A stretch of 64,000 nucleotides of DNA from Photobacterium kishitanii (GTDB taxonomy: Bacteria > Pseudomonadota > Gammaproteobacteria > Enterobacterales > Vibrionaceae), in assembly GCF_003026355.1 (NCBI RefSeq), contig NZ_PYON01000012.1, positions 1-64,000 of the forward strand, read 5' to 3'. Below the pieces are notes generated by a model. That model worked only from the letters and a program-made list of their open reading frames with translations, was not told where the DNA came from and did no database searches. The position numbers were made by a program, and so were the translations under genes. Within the stretch, counting starts at the first letter, position 1, and every line of letters starts with the position of its first letter. Shown in pieces: positions 19,487 to 28,895 of this stretch.

Positions 19487-20287
19487 ATGACCCAAGATAC
19501 ACGATCTCGAATCCCTAATTTTATTGCTATCACGTTACAAGTGATTTGCGTAGCTTCAATTATCATGTGGCTACTGAGTAGCGGCGCAAAAGCAATGCAT
19601 TATCACTGGCAATGGTATCGTATTCCTGAACACCTGTGGTTTTACGAAGATGGCCAATGGTATCCAGGCGAATTAATTGAAGGCTTAATAGTTACTCTGA
19701 AAATATCAGGGATCAGTTTAGTCTGTACGGTTGTGATCGGTTTTATTACCGCGCTATTGCGCATGTCAGATTCTATCGTTGGTCGTAGTCTTGCTCGCGG
19801 ATATATTGAAGTTATTCGTAGTACACCATTACTCGTGCAAATCTACTTATTATATTTCGTCTTTGGTCCAGTATTAGGCATTGACCGTACAACGACGGCA
19901 ATCCTTGCTTTATCCTTATTTCAAGGTGCATATAGTGCCGAAATCTTCCGAGCAGGATTACAGGGAATCCCACGCGGCCAACTTGAGGCAGCAGAAAGCT
20001 TAGGATTATCTCAAATTGATAGTTATCGATTTGTTGTTATTCCACAGATGTTTAGAAAAATTATCCCACCACTCACAAATGAGGCGGTGTCTTTAGTAAA
20101 AAACTCTTCTATTGTCAGTATTATGGCTATATTTGATTTAACGACAGAAGGACGAAATATTGTTGCAGACACAGCGATGCCATTTGAAGTTTGGTTTACT
20201 GTGGCAGCAATCTATCTCTGCATAACCTTAACATTATCAGCATTAGCAATTTGGCTAGAACGCCGCTTAAATATTCCTAATCACTAA
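19487..20287 (+). CDS. Polar amino-acid ABC transporter permease
   Basis: About 266 residues with an N-terminal membrane helix, then a HisMQ-type permease domain with about five helices. The EAA loop (EAAESLGLSQIDSYRFVVIPQ) contacts the ATPase. The start MTQDTRSR at 19487 lies 10 bases after the ATPase stop, and the frame upstream overlaps the ATPase in another phase. It pairs with the second permease gene to form a heterodimeric channel. Confidence 0.9.
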   Translation: MTQDTRSRIPNFIAITLQVICVASIIMWLLSSGAKAMHYHWQWYRIPEHLWFYEDGQWYPGELIEGLIVTLKISGISLVCTVVIGFITALLRMSDSIVGRSLARGYIEVIRSTPLLVQIYLLYFVFGPVLGIDRTTTAILALSLFQGAYSAEIFRAGLQGIPRGQLEAAESLGLSQIDSYRFVVIPQMFRKIIPPLTNEAVSLVKNSSIVSIMAIFDLTTEGRNIVADTAMPFEVWFTVAAIYLCITLTLSALAIWLERRLNIPNH

Positions 20288-20315
20288 ATTTATACGTACA
20301 TCGATGGAGAAAGCT

Positions 20316-21131
20316 ATGAAACGCTTTATTGCGGTATTACTTACCGTTTTTACTTGCCTATTAGGGGCTAACAACGCCTTTGCGGCAGACGATAATAATG
20401 CTCTACAGCAAATAAAGGAAAGCGGCACATTGCGAGTCGGTTTATCGACATTTGTTCCTTGGGCTATGCGCGATAAACAAGGTGATTTAATTGGTTTTGA
20501 AGTCGATGTGGCTAAACGCTTAGCCGCTGATGCTGGTTTAAAAATTGAATTTGTGCCAACCGCTTGGGATGGAATTATTCCTGCACTATTAGCAGAAAAA
20601 TTTGATGTCATTATCGGCGGTTTAACCATTACACCTGAACGTAACATGAGTGTTCTTTTTACTCATCCATATTCCTATTCTGCCGTTCAGATGGTTGCTA
20701 ACAAAAAACTCGCATCAAAAATGACCACGATTGCAGACTATAACAAACGCAGTGTAACAATAGCCGTTCGTAGTGGTGCTTACCCTGTTCAAACGGCTCG
20801 TAAACTGTTCCCGAAAGCAAAACTACGCCAGTTTGATGATGAGACTCAAGCTTTCCAAGAAGTCCTAAATGGTAATGCTCAAGCTGCACTGGCTTCGACA
20901 CCAACGCCAGAACAAATGGTCCTTAAAAATCCAGACAGCTTATTTATGCCATTTAAAAAACCACTAACACGTTACGCGACTGGATTTGCTATTCGTCAGG
21001 GTGATTTTAACTTACTAAATTTCTTAAATAACTGGATTCAAGTACGTACTGAAGATGGTTGGTTAAATGAACGTTATCAGTACTGGTTTAAAACTATGAA
21101 CTGGCAAGATCAGGTCAACGAGACTAAATAA
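20316..21131 (+). CDS. Amino-acid ABC transporter, periplasmic substrate-binding protein
   Basis: About 271 residues. The signal peptide MKRFIAVLLTVFTCLLG ends at ANNAFA. The mature SBP family 3 domain begins with the typical GTLRVGLSTFVPW and continues GFEVDVAKRLA, WDGIIPALLAEKFDVIIGG and TPERNMSVLFTHPYS, the pattern of glutamine/lysine/arginine/histidine-binding proteins. The exact ligand is not determined by motifs. The start at 20316 follows GGAG at 7 bases; the frame opens four codons earlier. The position between the two permease genes is common for this transporter class. Confidence 0.92.
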   Translation: MKRFIAVLLTVFTCLLGANNAFAADDNNALQQIKESGTLRVGLSTFVPWAMRDKQGDLIGFEVDVAKRLAADAGLKIEFVPTAWDGIIPALLAEKFDVIIGGLTITPERNMSVLFTHPYSYSAVQMVANKKLASKMTTIADYNKRSVTIAVRSGAYPVQTARKLFPKAKLRQFDDETQAFQEVLNGNAQAALASTPTPEQMVLKNPDSLFMPFKKPLTRYATGFAIRQGDFNLLNFLNNWIQVRTEDGWLNERYQYWFKTMNWQDQVNETK

Positions 21132-21133
21132 TA

Positions 21134-22075
21134 ATGACTGTCGCTAAAACGTCATGTAACAATACACCACAGGCGGGTTCTCCCCCGTCTGTGGGACGTC
21201 GCTTTAATTTTAAGCTAAATAAACTTGATGTTACTTTACTCATCATTATTGGCTGCTTTATTGGCTGGTTAGCTTATCGTTCATCGATTGGTATTCACTA
21301 TCACTGGCATTGGCATCAAGCACTTAAGCTCGTATTTACTTGCGGCCACGATGGAGGTCTACCTTATTTTATAAAAGGTATCATTAGTACTATTCGTGTC
21401 AGTATATGGGGAATGATTTTTGCTGCAATATTTGGTTTATTGCTTGCTCTAGCACATCGTTCCTCATTTAAAATAATCAAGCTGATTGCCAGTAGCTATA
21501 TTCAACTAGTACGCAATATACCGCCACTAGTTTTTGTATTCATCTTTTACTTTTTCATTTCCAATCAATTAATTCCATTACTTGGATTAAGTGATTTATT
21601 CCGCCACTATGATGGCCAAGAAAATATCTTACAAATAGTCCTATTTGGACATAATAATTTGTGGGAAAATTTGTTCTCAGGTGTTCTGTGTGTCGGACTC
21701 ATTGCTGCTGCCTATATTGCCGAAATTATTCGATCTGGAATTGATACAATTAGTAAAGGACAATGGGAAGCTGCGGATTCGTTAGGACTATCGACATATA
21801 GCCGTTTTCGATTCGTGATATTCCCACAAGCATTCGCTGCCATTGTACCAACACTAGCTGGACAATTTATTTCTATTGTAAAAGACTCATCAATTATCTC
21901 ATTGATCTCCATACAAGAAATGACATTTACCGGTTCAGAAATCGCTAACTCATCCGGCTTTATTTTTGAAATTTGGCTCATCGTTGGCGCAGTATATTTT
22001 ATATTATGCTTTAGCTTATCATTACTTTTTAGAAAGTTAGAAAAATATAGTTCTAGGTATTTACAGCAACGATAA
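21134..22075 (+). CDS. Polar amino-acid ABC transporter permease
   Basis: A 313-residue inner-membrane permease, second of the pair. It has a longer N-terminus before the first helix (LLIIIGCFIGWLAY) and a periplasmic segment rich in His/Trp. The core carries the EAA loop (EAADSLGLSTYSRFRFVIFPQ). It begins two bases after the substrate-binding protein stop, so it is translationally linked. A strong terminator follows, closing the four-gene operon. Confidence 0.9.
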   Translation: MTVAKTSCNNTPQAGSPPSVGRRFNFKLNKLDVTLLIIIGCFIGWLAYRSSIGIHYHWHWHQALKLVFTCGHDGGLPYFIKGIISTIRVSIWGMIFAAIFGLLLALAHRSSFKIIKLIASSYIQLVRNIPPLVFVFIFYFFISNQLIPLLGLSDLFRHYDGQENILQIVLFGHNNLWENLFSGVLCVGLIAAAYIAEIIRSGIDTISKGQWEAADSLGLSTYSRFRFVIFPQAFAAIVPTLAGQFISIVKDSSIISLISIQEMTFTGSEIANSSGFIFEIWLIVGAVYFILCFSLSLLFRKLEKYSSRYLQQR

Positions 22076-22086
22076 AATAATCATAT

Positions 22087-22124
22087 AAAACCCAAGAATA
22101 AATACTATTCTTGGGTTTTATTGT
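22087..22124 (+). terminator. Terminator of the ABC operon
   Basis: A 14-bp perfect stem (22087-22100 with 22106-22119, containing CCCAAGAATA and TATTCTTGGG) with a 5-base loop, ending in TTTTATTG. Confidence 0.9.
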
Positions 22125-22457
22125 ATTTCATATCTCATATTTTATGACTGCTTTATATTAATACAATTATCAAATATATAATCATCGTAATTAGTATCTA
22201 ATGATGAATTCATTTATATATATTAAACATCTTTTTACTACTGACTATTTTTATATAGGCCATTAATAGTCTTTTAATTTTATTTTTCATGCCCCCCCCC
22301 CCTTTCAAACAATGTATATTCATTTAATTATAGCGAATATTTATATAACGGTATGAAAATAGCTACCGATTGTCTGTTTAAAAAACACGCATTGTACGTC
22401 GTAAGATATTTGGGTCTTAATACAAATCACTGATACACTCACAACAAAAATTTAACT
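22125..22457. other. AT-rich spacer containing an 11-base poly-C tract
   Basis: About 330 bases without a gene. It is strongly AT-rich except for a run of eleven C residues (22292-22302), about 155 bases before the next start codon. No other element is recognised. Confidence 0.6.
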
Positions 22458-23282
22458 GTGAGCACAAGCATGCAAGGTACACTGAGTAAAATGAAATCAT
22501 CGCTTGGAGAAGTGGTAGATTACTACCTCCCAATTGGCGATCAACAACTCCACTTGAATCCATTGATTGGTAAACAATTAACTCTCACCCATACTGGCAA
22601 TATCTTCTGTTGTTCATGTGGTAAAAAAACGAAAAAGAGTTATTCGCAAGGCCACTGCTTTCCCTGTATGAAAAAGCTCGCAAGTTGTGATATGTGTATC
22701 ATGAAGCCAGAGACTTGCCATTATGCGAAAGGGACTTGTCGCGAACCGCAATGGGGAGAGGATAACTGCATGGTGCCTCACTATGTTTATCTTTCTAATA
22801 CCTCAGCACTAAAAGTCGGTATTACTCGCTATACCCAGCTCCCTACTCGCTGGATTGATCAAGGTGCAACCCAAGCGCTAGCAGTATTAAAAGTAAAAAC
22901 TCGCCAAATCTCAGGCTTAGTTGAAGTCGCGATAGCTGAAATGGTTGCTGATAAAACGAATTGGCGCACCATGCTAAAAGGTAATAATGTCGATATTGAC
23001 TTACAACAACAAGCTCAATTGTTACTACCAGAAGTAAAGCAAAGACTTGCAGAGATAACAGCTGAATTTGGTGAAGATGCTATCGAGTATTTAGATAATG
23101 ATATTGTCGATATTCATTATCCTGTTGATCACTTTCCAACAAAAATAGCATCACACAATTTTGATAAAGAGCCGGTCGTCAGCGGCATTCTTGAAGGTAT
23201 CAAAGGCCAATATTTATTGTTCGATACTGGCGTAATTAACATTCGAAAATTTAGCAGCTATGAAATTATAGTGGCTGAATAA
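22458..23282 (+). CDS. DUF2797 family protein
   Basis: A 274-residue protein starting at GTG (22458) or ATG (22470). The N-terminal half carries clustered cysteines (CCSCGKK, HCFPCMKK, CDMCIMKPETC, GTCREPQWGEDNC) that form a likely zinc-binding module. The second half begins VYLSNTSALKVGITR, which resembles a degenerate GIY-YIG-type core, followed by TRWIDQGATQAL. The whole pattern is that of DUF2797, whose biochemical role I do not know; nucleic-acid binding is plausible. Monocistronic, closed by a strong terminator. Confidence 0.85.
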   Translation: MSTSMQGTLSKMKSSLGEVVDYYLPIGDQQLHLNPLIGKQLTLTHTGNIFCCSCGKKTKKSYSQGHCFPCMKKLASCDMCIMKPETCHYAKGTCREPQWGEDNCMVPHYVYLSNTSALKVGITRYTQLPTRWIDQGATQALAVLKVKTRQISGLVEVAIAEMVADKTNWRTMLKGNNVDIDLQQQAQLLLPEVKQRLAEITAEFGEDAIEYLDNDIVDIHYPVDHFPTKIASHNFDKEPVVSGILEGIKGQYLLFDTGVINIRKFSSYEIIVAE

Positions 23283-23302
23283 AGGTAATAATCTATAACG
23301 AA

Positions 23303-23342
23303 AAACGGCATTGATCTTTGATAAGATCAATGCCGTTTCTTA
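23303..23342. terminator. Bidirectional terminator
   Basis: A 16-bp perfect stem (AAACGGCATTGATCTT at 23303-23318 with its complement at 23323-23338) and a 4-base loop, between two convergent genes. Confidence 0.92.
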
Positions 23343-23364
23343 TATCGCTCAGTTGGAGTAGACG

Positions 23365-24060
23365 TTATTTAGCTCTTGGCTGAATATATTTACGTTGGCT
23401 GTTTTGTACAGCAATATCACGCATAAAATTCTCACCTAACACAACACCATGACCACCATCAATCAGTTGATATTCGACTTCATCATTACGATCACCAAGT
23501 TTGGTTCGTAATAACACCATCGGTAAACGTGTTTTATCATCAGCTTTCGACCAAGCTTCTACAGGATATTCGTATTGTTTACCTTGGAAAATAAACTTTA
23601 CCCAATTATCGCCATCACGCTCAAACTCAACTAAATCTTTAACACCAACTCGGGATGTTGATGACTCAGGATCAACATAGGCAGAAATATGTTTTGTGCC
23701 AGATAATACAAGTACCCACTCATGGTGTCCTAAAACTAACATCCCATCTTTAGTTTTCGTTAATTTATTATGAACACTTGTAAGCTTTTTAGATGCCGTT
23801 GAAGCAGTAATTTTATCGGTTGTCACATCAGTTTTAACTAAAGCCTGCTCTTTTATTTTATGTGCTTTTTTTTCAGCGGCAATAGTTTGAGCTTTTGAGG
23901 CTGCTTTCATTTCTGCGGCCGTCATCATAGGAGCAAACTCTAATGGTTTAACGACTGGACTCGCTACCGGAACGACCGATTGTGATTTATCATTTATTGA
24001 TGGCTGTTGGGCACAACCAAAAAGAAACAAGGCCAATAAACCAACTGCTGTTTTCTTCAT
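23365..24060 (-). CDS. Putative lipoprotein
   Basis: A 231-residue protein. Signal and lipobox: MKKTAVGLLALFLFGCAQQ. An Ala/Lys-rich, low-complexity linker (about 45-95) leads to a C-terminal beta-rich domain of about 130 residues (VLGHHEWVLVLSGTKHISAYVDPE, trimmed here to its start VLGHHEWV). That domain resembles ATP-dependent-Zn-protease-like/RimK-associated retropepsin domains: note ISAYVDPESSTSRVGVKDLVEF against the usual DTGA-type signature, but it lacks a clear catalytic DTG. The function is uncertain. Confidence 0.7.
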   Translation of the reverse strand: MKKTAVGLLALFLFGCAQQPSINDKSQSVVPVASPVVKPLEFAPMMTAAEMKAASKAQTIAAEKKAHKIKEQALVKTDVTTDKITASTASKKLTSVHNKLTKTKDGMLVLGHHEWVLVLSGTKHISAYVDPESSTSRVGVKDLVEFERDGDNWVKFIFQGKQYEYPVEAWSKADDKTRLPMVLLRTKLGDRNDEVEYQLIDGGHGVVLGENFMRDIAVQNSQRKYIQPRAK

Positions 24061-24156
24061 AAATTATATCTTCCCTTACGTTTCTACAAGCCATAACTAA
24101 CCATAATACGAGGTTTAACGTTATGCCAAATAATTATATGACATCATAGGACATCG

Positions 24157-25047
24157 TTATTGTACTGCTGACTCATATAATGAAAATTTATTTGTTAGCC
24201 ACTGCTCATTATACCAACCCATATTACGGCTATGTTTAGCATCATCCCATAAACTGAAAAAATGACGGCGTTCTTCAAAACCATCATCTAAGTGACTTTT
24301 TTCAAGATAACGCTCAGCAATATGTAAATCACTACGTACATCAAATAAATGAATGACATCAAGCTCTCGATGCTTGAAACCACTATCACAAGGCTCTAAC
24401 AGGCCAGCAACCTTAAAAGTAGTAGGATCAAATAGCACATTAGCGATATGGCAATCATCATGAACAAAAGATGATGATTCATGCGCAATCGGGGCTAATA
24501 TTTTAGCTCTATCTTCCCAAAGCACAGAAAATTTATCTTTAAGATCCGTACTAAATGGTGAACCAACACTCATTAAATAGTGATATACACTACCCATCCA
24601 ATCATCAAATGCAGAGCCCAAATTTTGGCTAAATTCGCCGTTTGAAAGTTCAAACCCTTGTGGGTGCTGGTGCTCATGGAGCGCTAATAAAATATCAGTA
24701 TAATCTTCTCTAAATGTCATCACAGCTTTAGAATCTTCAGGTAATTGGTGTGCAGATACACCTTCTAACCAATCTAAAACGATATAGTCATAGCCACCCT
24801 CTCTACCAAAAAAATAAATCTCAGGTACAGGACATGACACAATTTTACGCAACTGCTCTAAGCTTGCGACTTCTTTTCCTATACGGCCTACTTCACGCGA
24901 AAATTTAACGACAATTTTCGACTTCCCTGAGGCAAGAAAAACTACCCAACCATAAAAGGTTTCCTGAATATCACACACATCAGCTTTACGACGAAACATT
25001 GCAATAAACGCATTTTCGGCGATGGTTTTCAGCTGGGGCTTATTCAT
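24157..25047 (-). CDS. Aminoglycoside phosphotransferase (APH)-fold kinase-like protein
   Basis: About 296 residues in the protein-kinase-like APH fold. The catalytic loop is FVHDDCHIANVLFD (HxDxxxxN type). The metal-site Asp appears in LLEPCDSGF, and the N-lobe Lys is in KIVVKFSREVG. Relatives phosphorylate small molecules such as aminoglycosides, choline or homoserine; nothing here points to a drug target. The start at 25047 is supported by AAGG eight bases upstream of MNKPQL. Monocistronic. Confidence 0.8.
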   Translation of the reverse strand: MNKPQLKTIAENAFIAMFRRKADVCDIQETFYGWVVFLASGKSKIVVKFSREVGRIGKEVASLEQLRKIVSCPVPEIYFFGREGGYDYIVLDWLEGVSAHQLPEDSKAVMTFREDYTDILLALHEHQHPQGFELSNGEFSQNLGSAFDDWMGSVYHYLMSVGSPFSTDLKDKFSVLWEDRAKILAPIAHESSSFVHDDCHIANVLFDPTTFKVAGLLEPCDSGFKHRELDVIHLFDVRSDLHIAERYLEKSHLDDGFEERRHFFSLWDDAKHSRNMGWYNEQWLTNKFSLYESAVQ

Positions 25048-25607
25048 ATTTACTACCTTGATAATCATTGTCACACCAAACAAACAGCTTATACCTATTT
25101 GGAATAAATCATTGGTTTTACATGACTTTTCGTTGTTTTATGTTTTAAGAATGCATCATAACAGCAAAGATAACCAGTATTGAGGGATAGAAAAGATGAA
25201 AATAGTTTACCTTTACTTACAATTTCATTTTTAGTGCTAATAATCACTTTTTTTCGGTGATAATTTAGAGTTCTAAACTGTTCAATTTATTTATATAAAA
25301 ATAACTAATCTATAACATACAAAAACGAACCAAAAAACATATAGATATAAGGCATAACCATACCTAAAAGGTATGCATGGTATTAACCATCTATCACACA
25401 CTTTATCGATAAGAAGAAAACACTTAGCTTTGTAATCATTCAATCGAATTGTGTTTTTTTTAGCCATATAAAATGACTTTACATTCACACCGTTATCAAT
25501 GTTGTAAAGATGGCTGTTTTTTGGCTGTTTTTTGTGACCTAGCTAAAGTTTTCATGCCAAAAGCCAGTGTTTAGTGTAATATCCAGCGACCAGAGCCGAC
25601 CTCATTA
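25048..25607. other. Intergenic region upstream of the ABC-class ATPase gene
   Basis: About 560 AT-rich bases. A perfect two-copy tandem repeat of an 11-bp unit (TGGCTGTTTTT) lies at 25511-25532. A 65-codon minus-strand frame (25291-25488) has no ribosome-binding site or recognisable motif and is not called. Promoters for both flanking genes are presumably here. Confidence 0.4.
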
Positions 25608-27293
25608 ATGCGCTCTGTATTTAATAACGAACGATATCGGGGCGATATGCAATTACTCGAAGCCAAACTCCATAAAATTGACCGTCATAACTACCGTAGC
25701 TATTCAAGTATGCGCGGTGAATATCACTTTGTTGATTTCGACTTTTTTATCGATACCGTTCAGTCGGATCCCTTTGCGCCCGCTTCTCGCGTTCGTGCTC
25801 GTCGTGCTTGGTCATTAACCGACCTTGAATGGCTACGTGGAAAATCGACTGATTACCAACGTGCTGCTCGTGATTTTATTGCACGTTTCTTTGCTGATTT
25901 ATCACAGCAAGACAATGCTGTCTTGATTGACATGCCAGGACAAACAATTCTAGATCGTACCTCTGTTGTATTTGATGACGAAGGTATTGAATTACGTTTC
26001 CGCATTAATATGCCATCTGATGGCCGTACTATTATTGCTAAAAAAACGCTAAATCTACTGACATTCTATTTACCAAAGATGATTCGTCGCGCAACTATCG
26101 CACGTGAATTACCAATGGATGAGTTACAACGTCACTGTGAAGCGGTTGAAGATCAAGTTGCGCTACGTAGCCAGCTAAAACAACATAAATTATTAGCCTT
26201 TGTTGCAGATGGCAGCTTATTACCTCGTATTGCAGGTAACAGTGATTTGCCACTACCAGATGCTATTCCATTTCTAAGCCCGGATAACTTAGCGGTAGAA
26301 TTAGAAGCACCGCACAAAGGTAAGATCCGCGGCATGGGTATTCCAGAAGGTATTACACTGATTGTTGGTGGTGGCTTCCACGGAAAGTCAACGCTGCTTA
26401 GTGCCATTGAACGTTCTGTATATGATCATGTTCCTGGCGATGGTCGTGAGTACGTTGTAACAAATGATGCCGCAGCTAAAATTCGTGCTGAAGATGGTCG
26501 TTGTGTTCACAATGTTGACTTATCACCTTACATCAGCAATTTACCTATGGGTAAAGATACAACGGCGTTTAGTAGCCAGAATGCTTCGGGTTCAACCTCA
26601 CAAGCATCATGGTTACAAGAATCAATTGAGGCTGGTGCAGAAGCTTTATTAATTGATGAAGATACATCAGCATCTAACTTCATGATCCGTGATGAGCGTA
26701 TGCAAGCATTGATCTGTAAAGAAGATGAGCCAATTACCCCATTAGTTGACCGTATTGCATTATTACGCGATCAACACAATATCTCCGTTATGTTGGTAAT
26801 GGGTGGCTCAGGTGACTACCTTGATGTAGCTGATACTGTTATTCAAATGCATAACTATGATGCTGTTGATGTAACAGAAAAAGCACGTGCCGTTGTTGCT
26901 TCTCATCCAACGCGTCGCAAGCAAGAAGGAACAGAAGTTATTGTTCATCCTCGTACGCGTCAAATAAACCGCAGTGCATTGCAAGCAATGTTGGAAGAAG
27001 GCAAGTTCCGTATTCAAGTTAAAGACAAAACATCACTACGTTTTGGTCGTGAATACATTGACTTGCAAGCATTAGAGCAAATTGCTCACTCAAGCCAACT
27101 ATTAGCTATTGGTTACTTATGGTTCCAACTTGCGCAAACTAAAGGTTGGGAGAAAAACCCTAGCCGCGCATTTGCCAATATGTTGCACGAAAATTGGGCT
27201 GATATGATGCCTAAATACGGTGAAATGGCTAAACCTCGCGTAATAGAGGTAATGGCAGTATTAAACCGTATGCGTAAAGCTGAATTTAAATAA
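25608..27293 (+). CDS. ABC-class ATPase (COG3044-like)
   Basis: A 561-residue cytoplasmic protein of the predicted ABC-class ATPase family. It has an N-terminal domain of about 240 residues, then Walker A (GGGFHGKSTLL) near residue 255 and a signature-like segment around residues 322-330 (AFSSQNASGSTSQASWLQES). Walker B follows (ALLIDEDTSASNFM). LVMGGSGDYLDVADTVI and a C-terminal helical region complete it. It has no membrane domain, so it is not a transporter; the role of the family is unknown, with RNA or DNA metabolism suggested by its distribution. The first codons (MRSVFNNERYRGD) may be preceded by an earlier non-ATG start, but no ribosome-binding site decides this. Confidence 0.85.
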   Translation: MRSVFNNERYRGDMQLLEAKLHKIDRHNYRSYSSMRGEYHFVDFDFFIDTVQSDPFAPASRVRARRAWSLTDLEWLRGKSTDYQRAARDFIARFFADLSQQDNAVLIDMPGQTILDRTSVVFDDEGIELRFRINMPSDGRTIIAKKTLNLLTFYLPKMIRRATIARELPMDELQRHCEAVEDQVALRSQLKQHKLLAFVADGSLLPRIAGNSDLPLPDAIPFLSPDNLAVELEAPHKGKIRGMGIPEGITLIVGGGFHGKSTLLSAIERSVYDHVPGDGREYVVTNDAAAKIRAEDGRCVHNVDLSPYISNLPMGKDTTAFSSQNASGSTSQASWLQESIEAGAEALLIDEDTSASNFMIRDERMQALICKEDEPITPLVDRIALLRDQHNISVMLVMGGSGDYLDVADTVIQMHNYDAVDVTEKARAVVASHPTRRKQEGTEVIVHPRTRQINRSALQAMLEEGKFRIQVKDKTSLRFGREYIDLQALEQIAHSSQLLAIGYLWFQLAQTKGWEKNPSRAFANMLHENWADMMPKYGEMAKPRVIEVMAVLNRMRKAEFK

Positions 27294-27320
27294 GGTTTAC
27301 CGTAACCACTGTTATTCTCT

Positions 27321-27347
27321 AAACCCCGCATAATGCGGGGTTTATGT
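27321..27347. terminator. Terminator after the ABC-class ATPase gene
   Basis: A 10-bp stem (AAACCCCGCA at 27321-27330, TGCGGGGTTT at 27334-27343) with a 3-base loop and a following T-rich tail. Confidence 0.88.
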
Positions 27348-27411
27348 TAATTCAGGATACAGTAGCGCAATAAGCTACAATCAACTATAATATGCGGTCA
27401 TTTTATTCGCA

Positions 27412-27469
27412 GATTACATTCATAAACTAACCACAATCATTAGTTTATGAATGTAATCGGCATAGGCCG
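27412..27469 (+). promoter_or_regulatory. Long perfect hairpin in the leader of the second DEAD-box helicase gene
   Basis: A 19-bp perfect inverted repeat (27412-27430 with 27440-27458) has a 9-base loop. A second small hairpin follows directly (CGGC/GCCG, 27458-27469). The block ends about 19 bases before the helicase start codon, just upstream of its AGGA. There is no U tract after it. It is most likely an mRNA structure in the 5' untranslated region, or alternatively a large operator. Confidence 0.6.
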
Positions 27470-27487
27470 ACAGTTTAGGAACACAGC

Positions 27488-28786
27488 ATGTCATTTTTAT
27501 CCCAAGGTTTTTCTCCCGATCTCGTTAAAGCATTAACTGAAATTGGTTACGAGAAATTAACCCCTATTCAGCAAAAAGCCATTCCTCAAGCACGACGTGG
27601 CGCTGATATTTTAGCTTTAGCGCAAACAGGTACAGGCAAAACAGCAGCCTTCTCACTACCTATTATTCAAAAGCTACTTGAAAAACCAACACCAAAAAGT
27701 CGTTTTAATGTTCGTGCATTGATCCTTGCACCAACGCGTGAACTAGCAGAGCAAATCTCGGTTAATATTAACGACTACGCAAAATATACTAATATCAATT
27801 GTACGGCTGTTTTCGGTGGCAAAAAAATGTCATCTCAAGAAAAACGCCTAGAGCAAGGTGTTGATATTCTTGTCGCAACACCAGGCCGTTTAATTGAGCA
27901 TATGGAACAAAATAACGTTTCATTAGCTAACCTAGAATTTTTAGTGTTTGATGAAGCTGACCGTATGCTTGATATGGGCTTTATCGGTGCTATCCGCGTT
28001 ATCCTAGAAGATATCCGCACTAAACCACAAACTATGCTGTTCTCTGCTACCTCTTCGGCACAGATGAATGCATTAGCGGCTGATATTCTACGTAAACCAC
28101 AGCGTATTACAGTTACACCTGAAAACAGCACCGCTTCGACGGTTGCTCACGTGGTATATCCTGTTGACGAAGACCGCAAACGTGAAATGCTATCTGAATT
28201 AATTGGTAAGAAAAACTGGCCACAAGTATTGGTTTTTGTTAATTACAAAGACACAGCTAATCAACTGGTTAAAGAATTAAAGCTCGATGGTATTAAAGCA
28301 GTTCTTTGCCATGGTGATAAAGCTCAGAGTGCGCGTCGCCGAGCATTAGAAGAGTTTAAAGAAGGTAAAGCACGTGTGATGGTTGCGACAGAAGTTGCAG
28401 CACGTGGTTTAGACATTCAAAACTTACCGTATGTTGTTAACTACGACATGCCATTCCTTGCTGAAGACTATGTTCACCGTATTGGTCGTACAGGTCGTGC
28501 AGGACAAAAAGGTAATGCAATCTCATTTGTTAGCCGCGAAGAAGAACTAACGTTAGTTCAAATCGAGCGTTTGATTAATCAACGTATTCACCGCGTACAA
28601 TTGGAAGGTTACGAGCCAAAGAGCCGTGAAGCGTTAGTTGAGCGTATGAACACCAAAGCGGCTTACCGTGATCGTGCTGGGCGTCAAAATAACCCAACGC
28701 AAGACCAATCAGCTGCTGAACGTCGTGCACGTTTACGTAAAGCGATTAGCAGTAAAGCAACTAAAATCACCCGTTTGAAGAAGTAA
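27488..28786 (+). CDS. DEAD-box RNA helicase, RhlE-like paralogue
   Basis: A 432-residue helicase with all DEAD-box motifs: Q motif (LTPIQQKAIP), [36 protein letters not shown] and [10 protein letters not shown]. It begins MSFLSQGFS, like RhlE, but the C-terminal tail is much shorter than in the rhlE gene at 11.6-13.1 kb. It is therefore a paralogue, not a duplicate. It probably unwinds structured RNA. AGGAACACAGC precedes the ATG. Its leader contains a 19-bp hairpin, and a strong terminator follows, so it is monocistronic. Confidence 0.9.
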   Translation: MSFLSQGFSPDLVKALTEIGYEKLTPIQQKAIPQARRGADILALAQTGTGKTAAFSLPIIQKLLEKPTPKSRFNVRALILAPTRELAEQISVNINDYAKYTNINCTAVFGGKKMSSQEKRLEQGVDILVATPGRLIEHMEQNNVSLANLEFLVFDEADRMLDMGFIGAIRVILEDIRTKPQTMLFSATSSAQMNALAADILRKPQRITVTPENSTASTVAHVVYPVDEDRKREMLSELIGKKNWPQVLVFVNYKDTANQLVKELKLDGIKAVLCHGDKAQSARRRALEEFKEGKARVMVATEVAARGLDIQNLPYVVNYDMPFLAEDYVHRIGRTGRAGQKGNAISFVSREEELTLVQIERLINQRIHRVQLEGYEPKSREALVERMNTKAAYRDRAGRQNNPTQDQSAAERRARLRKAISSKATKITRLKK

Positions 28787-28809
28787 TGTAGACGGATGCT
28801 TTAAGCATT

Positions 28810-28852
28810 AAAAAAGCCGAGTTAAGATACTTATCTTACTCGGCTTTTTTAT
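28810..28852 (+). terminator. Terminator after the helicase gene
   Basis: A long stem with one bulge (AAAAAAGCCGAGT plus AAGATA on the left, TATCTT plus ACTCGGCTTTTTT on the right) with a run of six T residues. Confidence 0.92.
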
Positions 28853-28895
28853 TACATATTAACCATAACGTGCATCACATTACGGCTAACAATAA

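Noticed and set aside
25291-25488. A 65-codon minus-strand frame with aromatic and hydrophobic residues.
   Set aside because: No ribosome-binding site, very AT-rich, no coherent helix pattern; more likely spacer.
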